Of a DNA stretch of 47,646 nucleotides, positions 34,216 through 42,063 are shown in pieces. How positions within the stretch are numbered: the first letter of the stretch is position 1; each line of letters opens with the position of its first letter. The notes under the pieces are model-generated. The model made no database searches. It had not been told where the DNA came from and was given only the letters and a program-made list of their open reading frames with translations. This DNA comes from Miniphocaeibacter sp964345925 (GTDB lineage: Bacteria; Bacillota; Clostridia; Tissierellales; Peptoniphilaceae): positions 1-47,646 of the forward strand of contig CAYFSP010000008.1 of the NCBI GenBank assembly GCA_964345925.1, written 5' to 3'. The translations under genes were made by a program, and so were the position numbers.

Positions 34216-34563
34216 TTATGGAAAAGCATTTATTAAATGCTCAATTTCCTTTTCCTCTTCTATTATTTCAACAATATCAAACCTAGGCTGTAAATTATAT
34301 AAATTATTAATTGCAGTGTATTCTTCTGATGTTACTATTATTTTTCTTTGTTTATTGCTTGTTACAAAATCTCTAGGATATCCAAATCTTGTATTTTTCC
34401 TAAGCTTAACTTCAACAAATACTAAAAAATCTTCATCTTTAAATATTAAGTCTATCTCCCCATACTTTCCCCTAAAGTTCTTATCAAGGAATATATACCC
34501 TTTTTTCATTAGGTATTGCATGGCAATATTCTCACCAACTTGTCCAATATCCTTGCTTTTCAT
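34216..34563 (-). CDS. yraN: YraN/UPF0102-family putative endonuclease
   Basis: 115 residues with GENIAMQYLMKKGY, the GEIDLIFKDED segment and VEVKLRK, the PD-(D/E)xK-like core of the UPF0102 family. Its ATG overlaps the rnhB stop (TAATG). Conserved neighbour of rnhB in Firmicutes; biochemical role unclear. Confidence 0.85.
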   Translation of the reverse strand: MKSKDIGQVGENIAMQYLMKKGYIFLDKNFRGKYGEIDLIFKDEDFLVFVEVKLRKNTRFGYPRDFVTSNKQRKIIVTSEEYTAINNLYNLQPRFDIVEIIEEEKEIEHLINAFP

Positions 34564-35177
34564 TATTTATTTCCTAGTAATTTCTTCAAAAAAGTTTTTC
34601 TATGTATTGGAGTCACTCCCAACTCCAATAAAGCTTCTCTGTGCTTTTTTGTTCCATATCCCTTATTGTTTAAAAGATCATACCCTGGATATTTCTCTTC
34701 TAATTCTACAAACATTCTATCTCTATATACTTTAGCAACTATTGAAGCACAGGCTATTGGATAACATATATCATCACCTTTTATAAGGGATATTTGTCTA
34801 TTTTTAATATCTATATTTTCAGCATCTATAAAGACTATATCAGGGCTTATAATATCTCCCATGGAATTTTTCAAATTCTCCACAGCTATTTTCATAGCAA
34901 GTCTTGTAGCCTGTTTTATATTTATTTCATCAATAGTTTTTTCATCAACTACACCAATTCCTATTGCTACAGCATTTTTTCTAATCTCTTCGTCTAATAT
35001 ATTCCTCTTTTTTTCTGAAAGTTTTTTAGAGTCCTTAATTCCTTCGATAAATTCATTATTGGGCATTATAACTGCACAGGAAACTACAGGTCCCGCTAAA
35101 GGACCTCTTCCCACTTCGTCTACTCCTGCTATTAAATAACCTTTTTTATAATACTCTTCTAAATCATAATCTAACAT
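34563..35177 (-). CDS. rnhB: Ribonuclease HII
   Basis: 204 residues. The catalytic carboxylates are visible in AGVDEVGRGPLAGP (Asp and Glu), DSKKL, and DAEN (about 115-118). It cleaves RNA from RNA-DNA hybrids and misincorporated ribonucleotides. It overlaps ylqF by 14 bases. Confidence 0.95.
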   Translation of the reverse strand: MLDYDLEEYYKKGYLIAGVDEVGRGPLAGPVVSCAVIMPNNEFIEGIKDSKKLSEKKRNILDEEIRKNAVAIGIGVVDEKTIDEINIKQATRLAMKIAVENLKNSMGDIISPDIVFIDAENIDIKNRQISLIKGDDICYPIACASIVAKVYRDRMFVELEEKYPGYDLLNNKGYGTKKHREALLELGVTPIHRKTFLKKLLGNK

Positions 35178-36036
35178 TTAAATCTTCTACCTTTTCTAAT
35201 GTTATTTTCCCAAGTGTACCTTTTCTAAATTCATCTAATATAATATTGGATGTTTTTGTATAATCAATTTCTTTTCCTCTTAATATTGCACCTCGTTTTA
35301 ATGCAATGCTATCCATTATATCAATTGTTGGAATATTTTCAGTTTCTACGCCATATCTACTTGATAAAATATTACTATCTATTTCCTGTAATCTTTCTAT
35401 TAATGAAAAAGCCAAGTTTTCCACATCCATTATTTCATCTTTTATTGCACCTGTATATGCTAAGTTTAAACCTATCCTCTTATCCTCAAATTTAGGCCAT
35501 AATACTCCAGGAGTATCCAACAATTCAATGCTACCCTTTGTTTTTATCCACTGATTATGTCTTGTTATACCAGGTTTATTTCCTACTTTTGCCGATTTTC
35601 TATTTACAAGTCTATTTATTAAAGTAGATTTTCCTACATTTGGTATTCCAACTATCATAAGCCTAATTCGATTTATCTGTAGATTTTTTTCTTTATCTCT
35701 TTTAAATTTATCTGCTAATTGAAGTCTACAAGCTTTTTCTATATCCTTTACTCCATATCCATTTACGGAGTTTATCATTATTGTTTCATGTCCTTGTTCT
35801 TTAAAATACTTCATCCATTTATTGTTTTCTTTTTCATCGGATAAGTCCATTTTATTCATTAAAACAACTCTTGGTTTATCTCCCAAGATTTCATCTATTA
35901 ATGGATTTCTACTAGAAATTGGTATTCGTGAATCCAAAAGCTCTGCAACAATATCCACTAATTTTAAAGAACTCTTTATAGAATCAATTGTCTTCTTCAT
36001 ATGACCTGGATACCAATTTATATTCATATCATGCAT
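35164..36036 (-). CDS. ylqF: Ribosome-biogenesis GTPase YlqF/RbgA
   Basis: 290 residues of circularly permuted GTPase order: NKMD (G4, about 61-64), then SVNG (about 91-94), G1 GIPNVGKST (about 132-140), and DTPGVLWP (G3). RbgA matures the 50S subunit. Start at 36036 has AGGAGG 7 bases upstream; the family's usual MNINWYPGHM begins 3 codons later without a suitable site. Separate from rplS by a hairpin terminator. Confidence 0.93.
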   Translation of the reverse strand: MHDMNINWYPGHMKKTIDSIKSSLKLVDIVAELLDSRIPISSRNPLIDEILGDKPRVVLMNKMDLSDEKENNKWMKYFKEQGHETIMINSVNGYGVKDIEKACRLQLADKFKRDKEKNLQINRIRLMIVGIPNVGKSTLINRLVNRKSAKVGNKPGITRHNQWIKTKGSIELLDTPGVLWPKFEDKRIGLNLAYTGAIKDEIMDVENLAFSLIERLQEIDSNILSSRYGVETENIPTIDIMDSIALKRGAILRGKEIDYTKTSNIILDEFRKGTLGKITLEKVEDLNVRL

Positions 36037-36081
36037 TTTTCTACCTCCTTTACAATTATTATATTGTAAATACCATTTAAA

Positions 36082-36136
36082 ATGCTCCCTTCATAGAACA
36101 TATTTAATTATTTAATATGTGCTATGAAGGGAGCAT
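36082..36136. terminator. Very stable hairpin between rplS and ylqF (probable terminator)
   Basis: Left arm 36082-36104 (ATGCTCCCTTCATAG, then ACATATT) pairs with 36114-36136 over 23 bp with one mismatch and a 9-base loop. The following T-tract on the minus strand is short (CATTTTAAATGG). It ends the rplS transcript. Confidence 0.7.
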
Positions 36137-36148
36137 AAATAAACTTTA

Positions 36149-36496
36149 TTAGAATTTTTTTAATTCTTTTACTTTTGCAGCTTTACCTACTCTGTCTCTT
36201 AAGTAGTAAAGTTTAGATCTCTTAGTCTTACCTCTTCTTATAACTTTAAGATTTTCAATTCTTGGTGAATGAATTGGGAAAGTTCTTTCAATTCCTGTTC
36301 CATAAGCAACTCTTCTAACTGTAAAAGTTTTTCTTGAGCCAGTTCCTTGAATTTTTATTACTGTTCCTTCGAACTTTTGAATTCTTTCTTTAGCGCCTTC
36401 TTTGATTTTGTAGTCTAATACCACTGTATCTCCAACGTTGAATTCAAATTTATTTTCTCTTAATTGTTCTTGTTCTATTTGTTTTATTATATCCAT
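36149..36496 (-). CDS. rplS: 50S ribosomal protein L19
   Basis: 115 residues with FNVGDTVVLDYKIKEG, FEGTVIKIQG and GIERTFPIHSP. Standard length. It has its own promoter at 36570-36598 and terminator at 36082-36136, so it can be expressed separately from the trmD operon. Confidence 0.97.
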   Translation of the reverse strand: MDIIKQIEQEQLRENKFEFNVGDTVVLDYKIKEGAKERIQKFEGTVIKIQGTGSRKTFTVRRVAYGTGIERTFPIHSPRIENLKVIRRGKTKRSKLYYLRDRVGKAAKVKELKKF

Positions 36497-36562
36497 TTGT
36501 AAAATCCTCCTAATTAATAAATGTTCTTGCTCTAAAAGCAGAGGACCATCCGTTTTACATAA
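36497..36562 (-). ncRNA. rplS 5' leader (possible L19-type leader)
   Basis: The roughly 65-base transcribed region before rplS can fold a small hairpin (CTCTGC and AGAGC), and contains GGATGGTCC. It resembles L19 leader elements of Firmicutes but I cannot confirm the match. Confidence 0.4.
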
Positions 36563-36569
36563 CTTTGTG

Positions 36570-36598
36570 ATTATATCATAATAAACCCACTATTTCAA
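36570..36598 (-). promoter_or_regulatory. Promoter of rplS
   Basis: TTGAAA (36593-36598), 17 bases, TATAAT (36570-36575), with an extended TG before the -10. It overlaps the last codons of trmD. Confidence 0.7.
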
Positions 36599-37285
36599 TT
36601 TATTATCTTTTAAATACTTTTCATATACATCCGGTCTTTTATTTTTCGTATTCTCTAATGAACTATTATAATTCCATTTTTCAACTTCCTTATGATTTCC
36701 ACTAAATAAAACATCCGGAACCTTATATCCTTTAAACTCTCTTGGTCTTGTATAAACATTGTTTTGAAGTAGCAAATTGTAATGGGAATCCGTAATTGCA
36801 CTTTTATCATTTCCCAATACTCCATCTACAAGTCTTGAAACCGAATCCACAACAACCATTGCTGCAAGTTCTCCACCAGTCATTACATAATCACCTATAG
36901 ATAATTCCATATCTACAAAATTATCTACAATCCTTGAATCAATACCTTCATAATGACCACATAATAAAATTATATCATCATATTTTAAAAGTTCTTTACA
37001 TATATCCTGGTTTAAAACCCTACCTTGTGGTGACATATAAACCACTAGGGAATTTTCTGTTTTAACATCCATTATACTGTCATATACAGGTTGAGGTGTC
37101 ATTAACATTCCCGCACCACCACCATATATTTCATCATCAACTCGATTATGTTTATCCAAAGAATAATCTCTAATATTTTTAACTATTAATTCTATTCTAC
37201 CCTGATCAATAGCTCTACCTATTACTCCGTAATCATTTAAGCTATTTATAAAATCAGGAAATAGAGTTAAAATTTTAAATTTCAT
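36590..37285 (-). CDS. trmD: tRNA (guanine(37)-N1)-methyltransferase
   Basis: 231 residues of the SPOUT fold: the MSPQGR loop (about 78-83), LLCGHYEGIDSR (about 101-112) with the trefoil knot, and YVMTGGELAAM. It makes m1G37 in tRNAs. Directly follows rimM, sharing one base. Confidence 0.97.
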   Translation of the reverse strand: MKFKILTLFPDFINSLNDYGVIGRAIDQGRIELIVKNIRDYSLDKHNRVDDEIYGGGAGMLMTPQPVYDSIMDVKTENSLVVYMSPQGRVLNQDICKELLKYDDIILLCGHYEGIDSRIVDNFVDMELSIGDYVMTGGELAAMVVVDSVSRLVDGVLGNDKSAITDSHYNLLLQNNVYTRPREFKGYKVPDVLFSGNHKEVEKWNYNSSLENTKNKRPDVYEKYLKDNKLK

Positions 37286-37779
37286 TAAAGCATACCTTCT
37301 ATTAATTCCACAAATACTTTTTTATCCTTAATATTTACTTCCTTAACAAATTCCTTTACAGCTGGTATCATAAATTCTTTTCCATTTTTTGTTTTACATA
37401 AATATATATCATTATAGGAATTTACCAAAACATCCTTAATAACTCCAACTACTTCACCGTCATTAACAATATCCATTCCTATTAAGTCCGATATATAATA
37501 AGTATCCTCTGGTAAGTCCAATCTATCTTTTTCTTCTATATATAAATACTTTCCTTTGAATTTTAAAACATCGTTTATATTATCAAATTTATCTAACTTT
37601 ATATATACAAGTCCTCTATAGATTCTAGACTTTAAAATTTTTACTTTATTATCTTCATTATCTATATAAAAATCTACATCATCATTAAATCTTTCAAGAT
37701 TCTCTGTTAAAGGATAGATTTTCAAATCACCTTTAATACCATGTGTATTTGTTATATATCCTACTTTTACAAGTTCCAT
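37285..37779 (-). CDS. rimM: Ribosome maturation factor RimM
   Basis: 164 residues with VGYITNTHGIKGDLKIYPLT at the N-terminus and a C-terminal PRC-barrel (YYISDLIGMDIV onward, IPAVKEFV). It matures the 30S head. Between khpA and trmD, conserved order. Confidence 0.95.
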   Translation of the reverse strand: MELVKVGYITNTHGIKGDLKIYPLTENLERFNDDVDFYIDNEDNKVKILKSRIYRGLVYIKLDKFDNINDVLKFKGKYLYIEEKDRLDLPEDTYYISDLIGMDIVNDGEVVGVIKDVLVNSYNDIYLCKTKNGKEFMIPAVKEFVKEVNIKDKKVFVELIEGML

Positions 37780-37785
37780 ATCTAC

Positions 37786-38016
37786 CTACTGAACAATATC
37801 GACAATAACTTTTATACCATCCTTAATAGCTGCAGCTTTGACTACAGTTCTTATGGCTTTAGCAATTCTGCCTTCTTTTCCAATAATTCTACCAAGATCA
37901 TTTGAATCGGCCTTCACTTCAATAACTAAGGTATTTCCTTCTTCTCTACGTGTTACAACTACTGCCTCTGGTTTTTCAACTAGTTCTTTTGCAATAGTTT
38001 CTACTAATTCAACCAT
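37786..38016 (-). CDS. khpA: KH-domain RNA-binding protein KhpA
   Basis: 76 residues with a single KH domain whose GRIIGKEGR (about 43-51) gives the GxxG loop. It binds RNA with KhpB. Conserved gene between rpsP and rimM. RBS GGAGG. Confidence 0.93.
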   Translation of the reverse strand: MVELVETIAKELVEKPEAVVVTRREEGNTLVIEVKADSNDLGRIIGKEGRIAKAIRTVVKAAAIKDGIKVIVDIVQ

Positions 38017-38040
38017 AATACCTCCATGAATTTAGTGATA

Positions 38041-38316
38041 TTACTCAGCTGCTTCTTCTTTGTTTTCTTTAGCTTCGTAAACGCCATTGTTTTTGAATAA
38101 TCTATTTACTGTATCTGTTGGCTTTGCACCATTTTTAATCCATTTGTTAACTTTTTCAGCATCAACTTTAATAGTCTTTGGCTCAGTTAAAGGGTTATAA
38201 TAACCAACTTCTTCAATGAATTTACCATCTCTTGGTGATCTGATATCTGCTACAACTATTCTATAAAATGGATTTTTCTTTGATCCCATTCTTTTTAATC
38301 TTATTTTTACTGACAT
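38041..38316 (-). CDS. rpsP: 30S ribosomal protein S16
   Basis: 91 residues: VKIRLKRMGSKKNPFYRIVV, the S16 core, and a Glu/Ala-rich tail. The start at 38316 is supported by GGAGG; an in-frame TTG-like start 5 codons earlier is ignored. Confidence 0.97.
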   Translation of the reverse strand: MSVKIRLKRMGSKKNPFYRIVVADIRSPRDGKFIEEVGYYNPLTEPKTIKVDAEKVNKWIKNGAKPTDTVNRLFKNNGVYEAKENKEEAAE

Positions 38317-38345
38317 TAATACTACCTCCAAATTTAATTTAAAAT

Positions 38346-39689
38346 TTATTTAAAAAGTGGAAAATTAAATTTCCCTCTTTTTTTCATTCCCTTACCCATG
38401 TTTCCAAATTGTTTCATCATTTTTCTCGTATCTTTAAACTGTTTTAATAATTTGTTTAATTCAGAAACATTAGTACCTGATCCTTTAGCAATTCTTTTTC
38501 TTCTACTTGCATCTATTATTTCAGGATTTTCTCTTTCATGATTAGTCATAGACTTAATCATTGCTTCAATTTTCTTAATTTCCTTATCACCAACATTTAG
38601 TCCCTTTAAAGCCTTTGAATTTACTCCTGGAATCATACCAAGTAATTCATCCAATGGACCCATACTCTTAATTTGGTCTAATTGTTCTAGGAAATCATTA
38701 AAAGAATATTTTTGTGTTCTAATCTTTTCTTCTAGCTCTTTGGCTTTTTTCTCATCAATAGCTGTTTGAGCTCTTTCTATAAGAGAAAGAACATCTCCCA
38801 TACCTAAAATTCTAGAAGCCATTCTGTCTGGATGGAAAGGTTCTAATTCCCCTAATTTTTCTCCTACACCGATGAATTTTATTGGTTTTTCTGCAACATT
38901 CCTTATAGAAAGTGCTGCACCACCTCTAGCATCACCATCGAGTTTTGTTAATATAATTCCTGTAACATCTAGTTGTTCATTAAATGTTTTTGCAACATTT
39001 ACCGCATCTTGTCCTGTCATCGCATCAACTACAAGCAAAATTTCACTTGGATTTACAGTAGTTTTTATATCCTTTAACTCCTGCATTAATTCTTCATCAA
39101 TATGAAGTCTACCTGCAGTATCTATAATAACTACATCATTTCCATTTCTCTTTGCTTCTTCAATACCTTGTTTAGCAATTTCTACTGGACTTATTTTATC
39201 ACCTAATGTAAATACTGGAACATCTATTTTACCACCTACAACTTGTAACTGTTTAATAGCAGCTGGTCTGTATATATCGCCTGCAACTAATATTGGTTTT
39301 TTACCTTGTTTCTTTAAATGTAATGCTAATTTACCACCATGTGTTGTTTTACCAGCACCTTGTAAACCACAAAGCAAAATTATAGTTGGAGGATTTGAAG
39401 AAAAATTGATTTTAGCTTCACTTTCACCCATTAGTTTAGTTAATTCTTCATTAACTATTTTTATTACATGTTGTCCTGGAGTAAGGCTTTCCATAACCTC
39501 TGCTCCTAAAGCTCTTTCCTTAACAGTTTTTATAAACTCTTTAACAACTTTAAAGTTAACATCAGCTTCTAATAAGGCAAGTTTTACTTCCCTCATTGCA
39601 ACATCAATATCTTTTTCTGTTAATTTACCCTTACCTGTTAATTTGGAAAGTGCATTTTGTAATTTGTCCGATAAGTTTTCAAAAATCAT
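38346..39689 (-). CDS. ffh: Signal recognition particle protein Ffh
   Basis: 447 residues: N domain (1-90), G domain with GLQGAGKTTHGG (about 107-118), DTAGR (about 191-195) and TKLDGDARGG, then the Met-rich M domain ending FGNMGKGMKKRGK. It targets membrane and secreted proteins with the SRP RNA, which is not seen nearby as a recognised gene. It overlaps the ylxM gene by 4 bases. Confidence 0.97.
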   Translation of the reverse strand: MIFENLSDKLQNALSKLTGKGKLTEKDIDVAMREVKLALLEADVNFKVVKEFIKTVKERALGAEVMESLTPGQHVIKIVNEELTKLMGESEAKINFSSNPPTIILLCGLQGAGKTTHGGKLALHLKKQGKKPILVAGDIYRPAAIKQLQVVGGKIDVPVFTLGDKISPVEIAKQGIEEAKRNGNDVVIIDTAGRLHIDEELMQELKDIKTTVNPSEILLVVDAMTGQDAVNVAKTFNEQLDVTGIILTKLDGDARGGAALSIRNVAEKPIKFIGVGEKLGELEPFHPDRMASRILGMGDVLSLIERAQTAIDEKKAKELEEKIRTQKYSFNDFLEQLDQIKSMGPLDELLGMIPGVNSKALKGLNVGDKEIKKIEAMIKSMTNHERENPEIIDASRRKRIAKGSGTNVSELNKLLKQFKDTRKMMKQFGNMGKGMKKRGKFNFPLFK

Positions 39690-40057
39690 AAATAATTATC
39701 TCCTGCATTTTCCTTTAAGAATTTATCCATTTTTTCAGTAATTTCTGAAATTATAATTCCTTCTTTACCATTTACATTAGAATTAACAATTTTTAATTCA
39801 TCATTTATATTTAGTAAAAACTCATTAATATTGTTATTCTTTTCTACTAATTTCAATTTATTTTCAAAACTATGTAGTTTTTTAATAGCTCTTTTGATAT
39901 TTTCAGAAACGGCCTGTTTAGAAATATTGTTGAGTTCTGCAATTTCTGTTAAAGATAAATCCTCATTGTAATACTCATTGACCATTTCAAATTGCTTTTT
40001 AGAAAGTAATTCTCCATAATAATCAAAGAGTATGGCAACTTCTACTAGCTCTTCCAT
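39686..40057 (-). CDS. ylxM: YlxM family HTH protein (SRP-associated, UPF0122)
   Basis: 123 residues: a sigma-70 region-4-like HTH (LSKKQFEMVNEYYNEDLSLTE, SKQAVSENIKRAI). It precedes ffh in Firmicutes and its Streptococcus mutans homologue aids SRP function. The start at 40057 is chosen because GAGG lies a few bases upstream; the open frame runs 9 codons further without a site. Promoter at 40096-40124. Confidence 0.9.
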   Translation of the reverse strand: MEELVEVAILFDYYGELLSKKQFEMVNEYYNEDLSLTEIAELNNISKQAVSENIKRAIKKLHSFENKLKLVEKNNNINEFLLNINDELKIVNSNVNGKEGIIISEITEKMDKFLKENAGDNYL

Positions 40058-40095
40058 AATTACCTCGCTGTCAACTTTTTTCATTGACCTTAGTT

Positions 40096-40124
40096 ATTAT
40101 ACTTGTTTAAAGATTAAAAGTCAA
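40096..40124 (-). promoter_or_regulatory. Promoter of the ylxM-ffh-rpsP operon
   Basis: TTGACT (40119-40124), 17 bases, TATAAT (40096-40101) on the minus strand. An inverted repeat (TCATTGAC/GTCAATGA) brackets it at 40081-40088 and 40120-40127. Confidence 0.75.
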
Positions 40125-40227
40125 TGATTTTCTATGATTATTTTCATATGAAAAAGCAAAGCTAAATAATAGAATTAAAATGAAATATCTCTATGTTTTT
40201 CATAATATTCAAATCTTTAAAATAAAA

Positions 40228-40255
40228 AAATCTATTAATAAATATTAATAGATTT
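40228..40255 (-). terminator. Terminator of the ATP-grasp/structured-RNA transcript
   Basis: AAATCTATTAATA and TATTAATAGATTT form an AT-rich 13-bp stem, followed on the minus strand by TTTTTTTATTTT. It lies about 280 bases after the ATP-grasp stop codon and no gene on this strand lies between. Confidence 0.7.
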
Positions 40256-40382
40256 AAGATTTTATTAATTTGTAAAATATTACAATTAATTTTTATTTTT
40301 TTCGACTTTATCTTAATATCAACTAATTAAGCAATATCTAATAATTCATTATACTCTTTTACTGAATAATGAATCCATTCTC

Positions 40383-40533
40383 CCTAACCCTTAAATTAGG
40401 TATCGCAGTCGATTCCTTGCCAAGCCTTTTCATTATAGAACAAGATTAGAGTAGACTGTTTCTTCCAATTGCTATTGTTCTTGGAAAATAGGTTCCACTA
40501 TACCTACCGCAAAAACAAAATTTTCGGGTTAGG
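40383..40533 (-). ncRNA. Candidate structured RNA, about 150 nt, unknown class
   Basis: Read on the minus strand, CCTAACCC (40526-40533) pairs with GGGTTAGG (40383-40390); further in, TAGGTAT pairs with ATACCTA (40398-40404); then AGAACAA pairs with TTGTTCT and ATTGGA with TCTAAT in an apical hairpin. Four nested helices with unequal loops make a rod about 150 nt long. No open frame longer than about 30 codons spans it. A further hairpin, ATTCATTAT/ATAATGAAT, follows at 40346-40374. The rod-like shape recalls 6S RNA, but I could not match the family. Strand assigned from the downstream terminator. Confidence 0.45.
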
Positions 40534-40535
40534 TC

Positions 40536-41750
40536 TTAGTCTCTACCAGGTTGATATATTGGATAATATCTCATTGTTCCTATTCTTCTTCTTATATAAT
40601 TAAGAAATCTCTTTAAATTTCTATCCTTTTTGTACCATTGTGTAAATGTAAATCCTTTAGATATTAATTTATTTGCATAATCCCTATCTTTTGGGTTTAC
40701 ATATTTTCTAAGAACTGATGGATCTACATATAACCATAATTTTTCTTCTTTATGATAGTATATATCCTTATTATCATTATTTATTAAATCATCAACTAGA
40801 TATGTAACGAAATTACAACCACCTGCCGTCATATAAAAGCTTGAACGACCTTGTCTTATATTTATTTCAAAAACCTTATATTTCCCATCTCTACTGTCAA
40901 ATTTAAAATCAAAATTTGCAAATCCCCTATAATTTATATCCTCTAAGAATTTTTTAGCCATTTTATATATTTCAGGGTTATCCTGTGTTACTAATGCATT
41001 ATAATTTCCTATACCTTCTGGCAAGGATTCATCTAAAAGACATTTCCCAAAGCACATCATTTTAACTTCACCTTTTGAATCAACATATGCATTTAATACA
41101 GCCATTGTTGAATGATCACCTGGAATATAATCCTGTACTATTAACTCACCAGTGTATCCTGCATTATAAACATCTGAAATAATCTTATCATATTCTTCTT
41201 TGTCGTTGGCTTTATATGCTTTTTTCTTTCCTTCAAATTCTAGATTTAAAAATTCAATACTGTCATTTGCCTTTACTGCTAATGGAAAATCAAATGGAAT
41301 TTCATAATCATTTCTCATATCTCTTGAAATAACGTATGTATTTGGATAATTAAGTCCATATTTTTCACATATTTCATAAAAATCTTTCTTGTTTTCCAAT
41401 TGTTTTTGTAATTCCAATGGTACGTAATTAGATAAATAATACTTTTCAAGTAATTCCCTATTCTCTGTAATTAAACTGGTATAACCATCAGAACATGATA
41501 TAAGCAATAATTTTTTACCTGTATCTCTATATTTTTCTGCAACTTCTACCATCTTCTTTGCAAATACTTCATTAGTATCAAAATTATCAAATGTAAAAAC
41601 TTCAACTATTTTTGAATTCTGTGTAAACGGTAAAGGCTGTTTCCCTAATGCAATGGAATTAATTCCATATGCTTCGTGAAATGATCTTGCTACACCATAT
41701 GCATTTATATCAGTTCCTAATACAATAGGAATAAAATTTAATTTTGTCAT
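40536..41750 (-). CDS. ATP-grasp ligase (D-aspartate ligase-like carboxylate-amine ligase)
   Basis: 404 residues. The N-terminal third has an alternating alpha/beta pre-ATP-grasp domain (VLGTDINAYGVARSFHEAYG), followed by the ATP-grasp core with FPLAVKAND (about 175-183), ELIVQDYIPGD (about 215-225) and the metal site FEINIRQGRSS (about 307-317). Proteins of this layout join an amino acid to a carboxylate, for example the D-Asp branch of peptidoglycan in Enterococcus. That function is a proposal by similarity of layout only. It is followed by the structured RNA and its terminator. Confidence 0.75.
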   Translation of the reverse strand: MTKLNFIPIVLGTDINAYGVARSFHEAYGINSIALGKQPLPFTQNSKIVEVFTFDNFDTNEVFAKKMVEVAEKYRDTGKKLLLISCSDGYTSLITENRELLEKYYLSNYVPLELQKQLENKKDFYEICEKYGLNYPNTYVISRDMRNDYEIPFDFPLAVKANDSIEFLNLEFEGKKKAYKANDKEEYDKIISDVYNAGYTGELIVQDYIPGDHSTMAVLNAYVDSKGEVKMMCFGKCLLDESLPEGIGNYNALVTQDNPEIYKMAKKFLEDINYRGFANFDFKFDSRDGKYKVFEINIRQGRSSFYMTAGGCNFVTYLVDDLINNDNKDIYYHKEEKLWLYVDPSVLRKYVNPKDRDYANKLISKGFTFTQWYKKDRNLKRFLNYIRRRIGTMRYYPIYQPGRD

Positions 41751-41869
41751 ATTATCTCCTTAAATATAATAAATAATCATCCCTATATAGTATACTCCAA
41801 AATAATCTGTTGTGAAGTATATGATTAAATATTTGTTTTTAAAATTAAAATATGATAATTCTTTTTTTC

Positions 41870-42010
41870 TCATAAAATATACTTACTTAACCTAAAAAAG
41901 AGTTGTATAAACACAACTCTTTTTATATATTTGATATTATTTGTTACCATATAATCTACTGCGCCTATTTCTCCTACTTTAAATAAAGGAACTAAATTTT
42001 CTTTTTTCAA
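41870..42010 (-). CDS. Possible 46-residue ORF after adenine deaminase
   Basis: TTG start at 42010 with AGGAGGGTG about 5 bases upstream, immediately preceded by a hairpin (ACACATTT/AAATGTGT). It would read MKKENLVPLFKVGEIGAVDY then a Lys/Ile/Phe-rich tail. It runs through the terminator at 41895-41924, which argues against a full-length product. It may be a gene remnant. The 41751-42063 gap holds nothing else but this ORF and the terminator. Confidence 0.3.
   Translation of the reverse strand: MKKENLVPLFKVGEIGAVDYMVTNNIKYIKRVVFIQLFFRLSKYIL
41895..41924. terminator. Terminator after adenine deaminase
   Basis: AAAAAGAGTTGT and ACAACTCTTTTT form a perfect 12-bp stem with a 6-base loop, with T-runs on both strands. 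Confidence 0.85.
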
Positions 42011-42063
42011 TTACACCCTCCTAACACATTTCGCAAATGTGTAAGTGGTATATATCGTTAAAC

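Noticed and set aside
40328..40356. Plus-strand promoter TTAAGC-17-TATACT driving the structured RNA in the other direction
   Set aside because: No terminator follows on the plus strand within the ATP-grasp gene, while a strong one exists on the minus strand; kept only as an alternative.
40383..40533. Reading the region as a transposase fragment
   Set aside because: Short frames give plausible-looking peptides but no continuous frame or known motif, while the nested base pairing is extensive.
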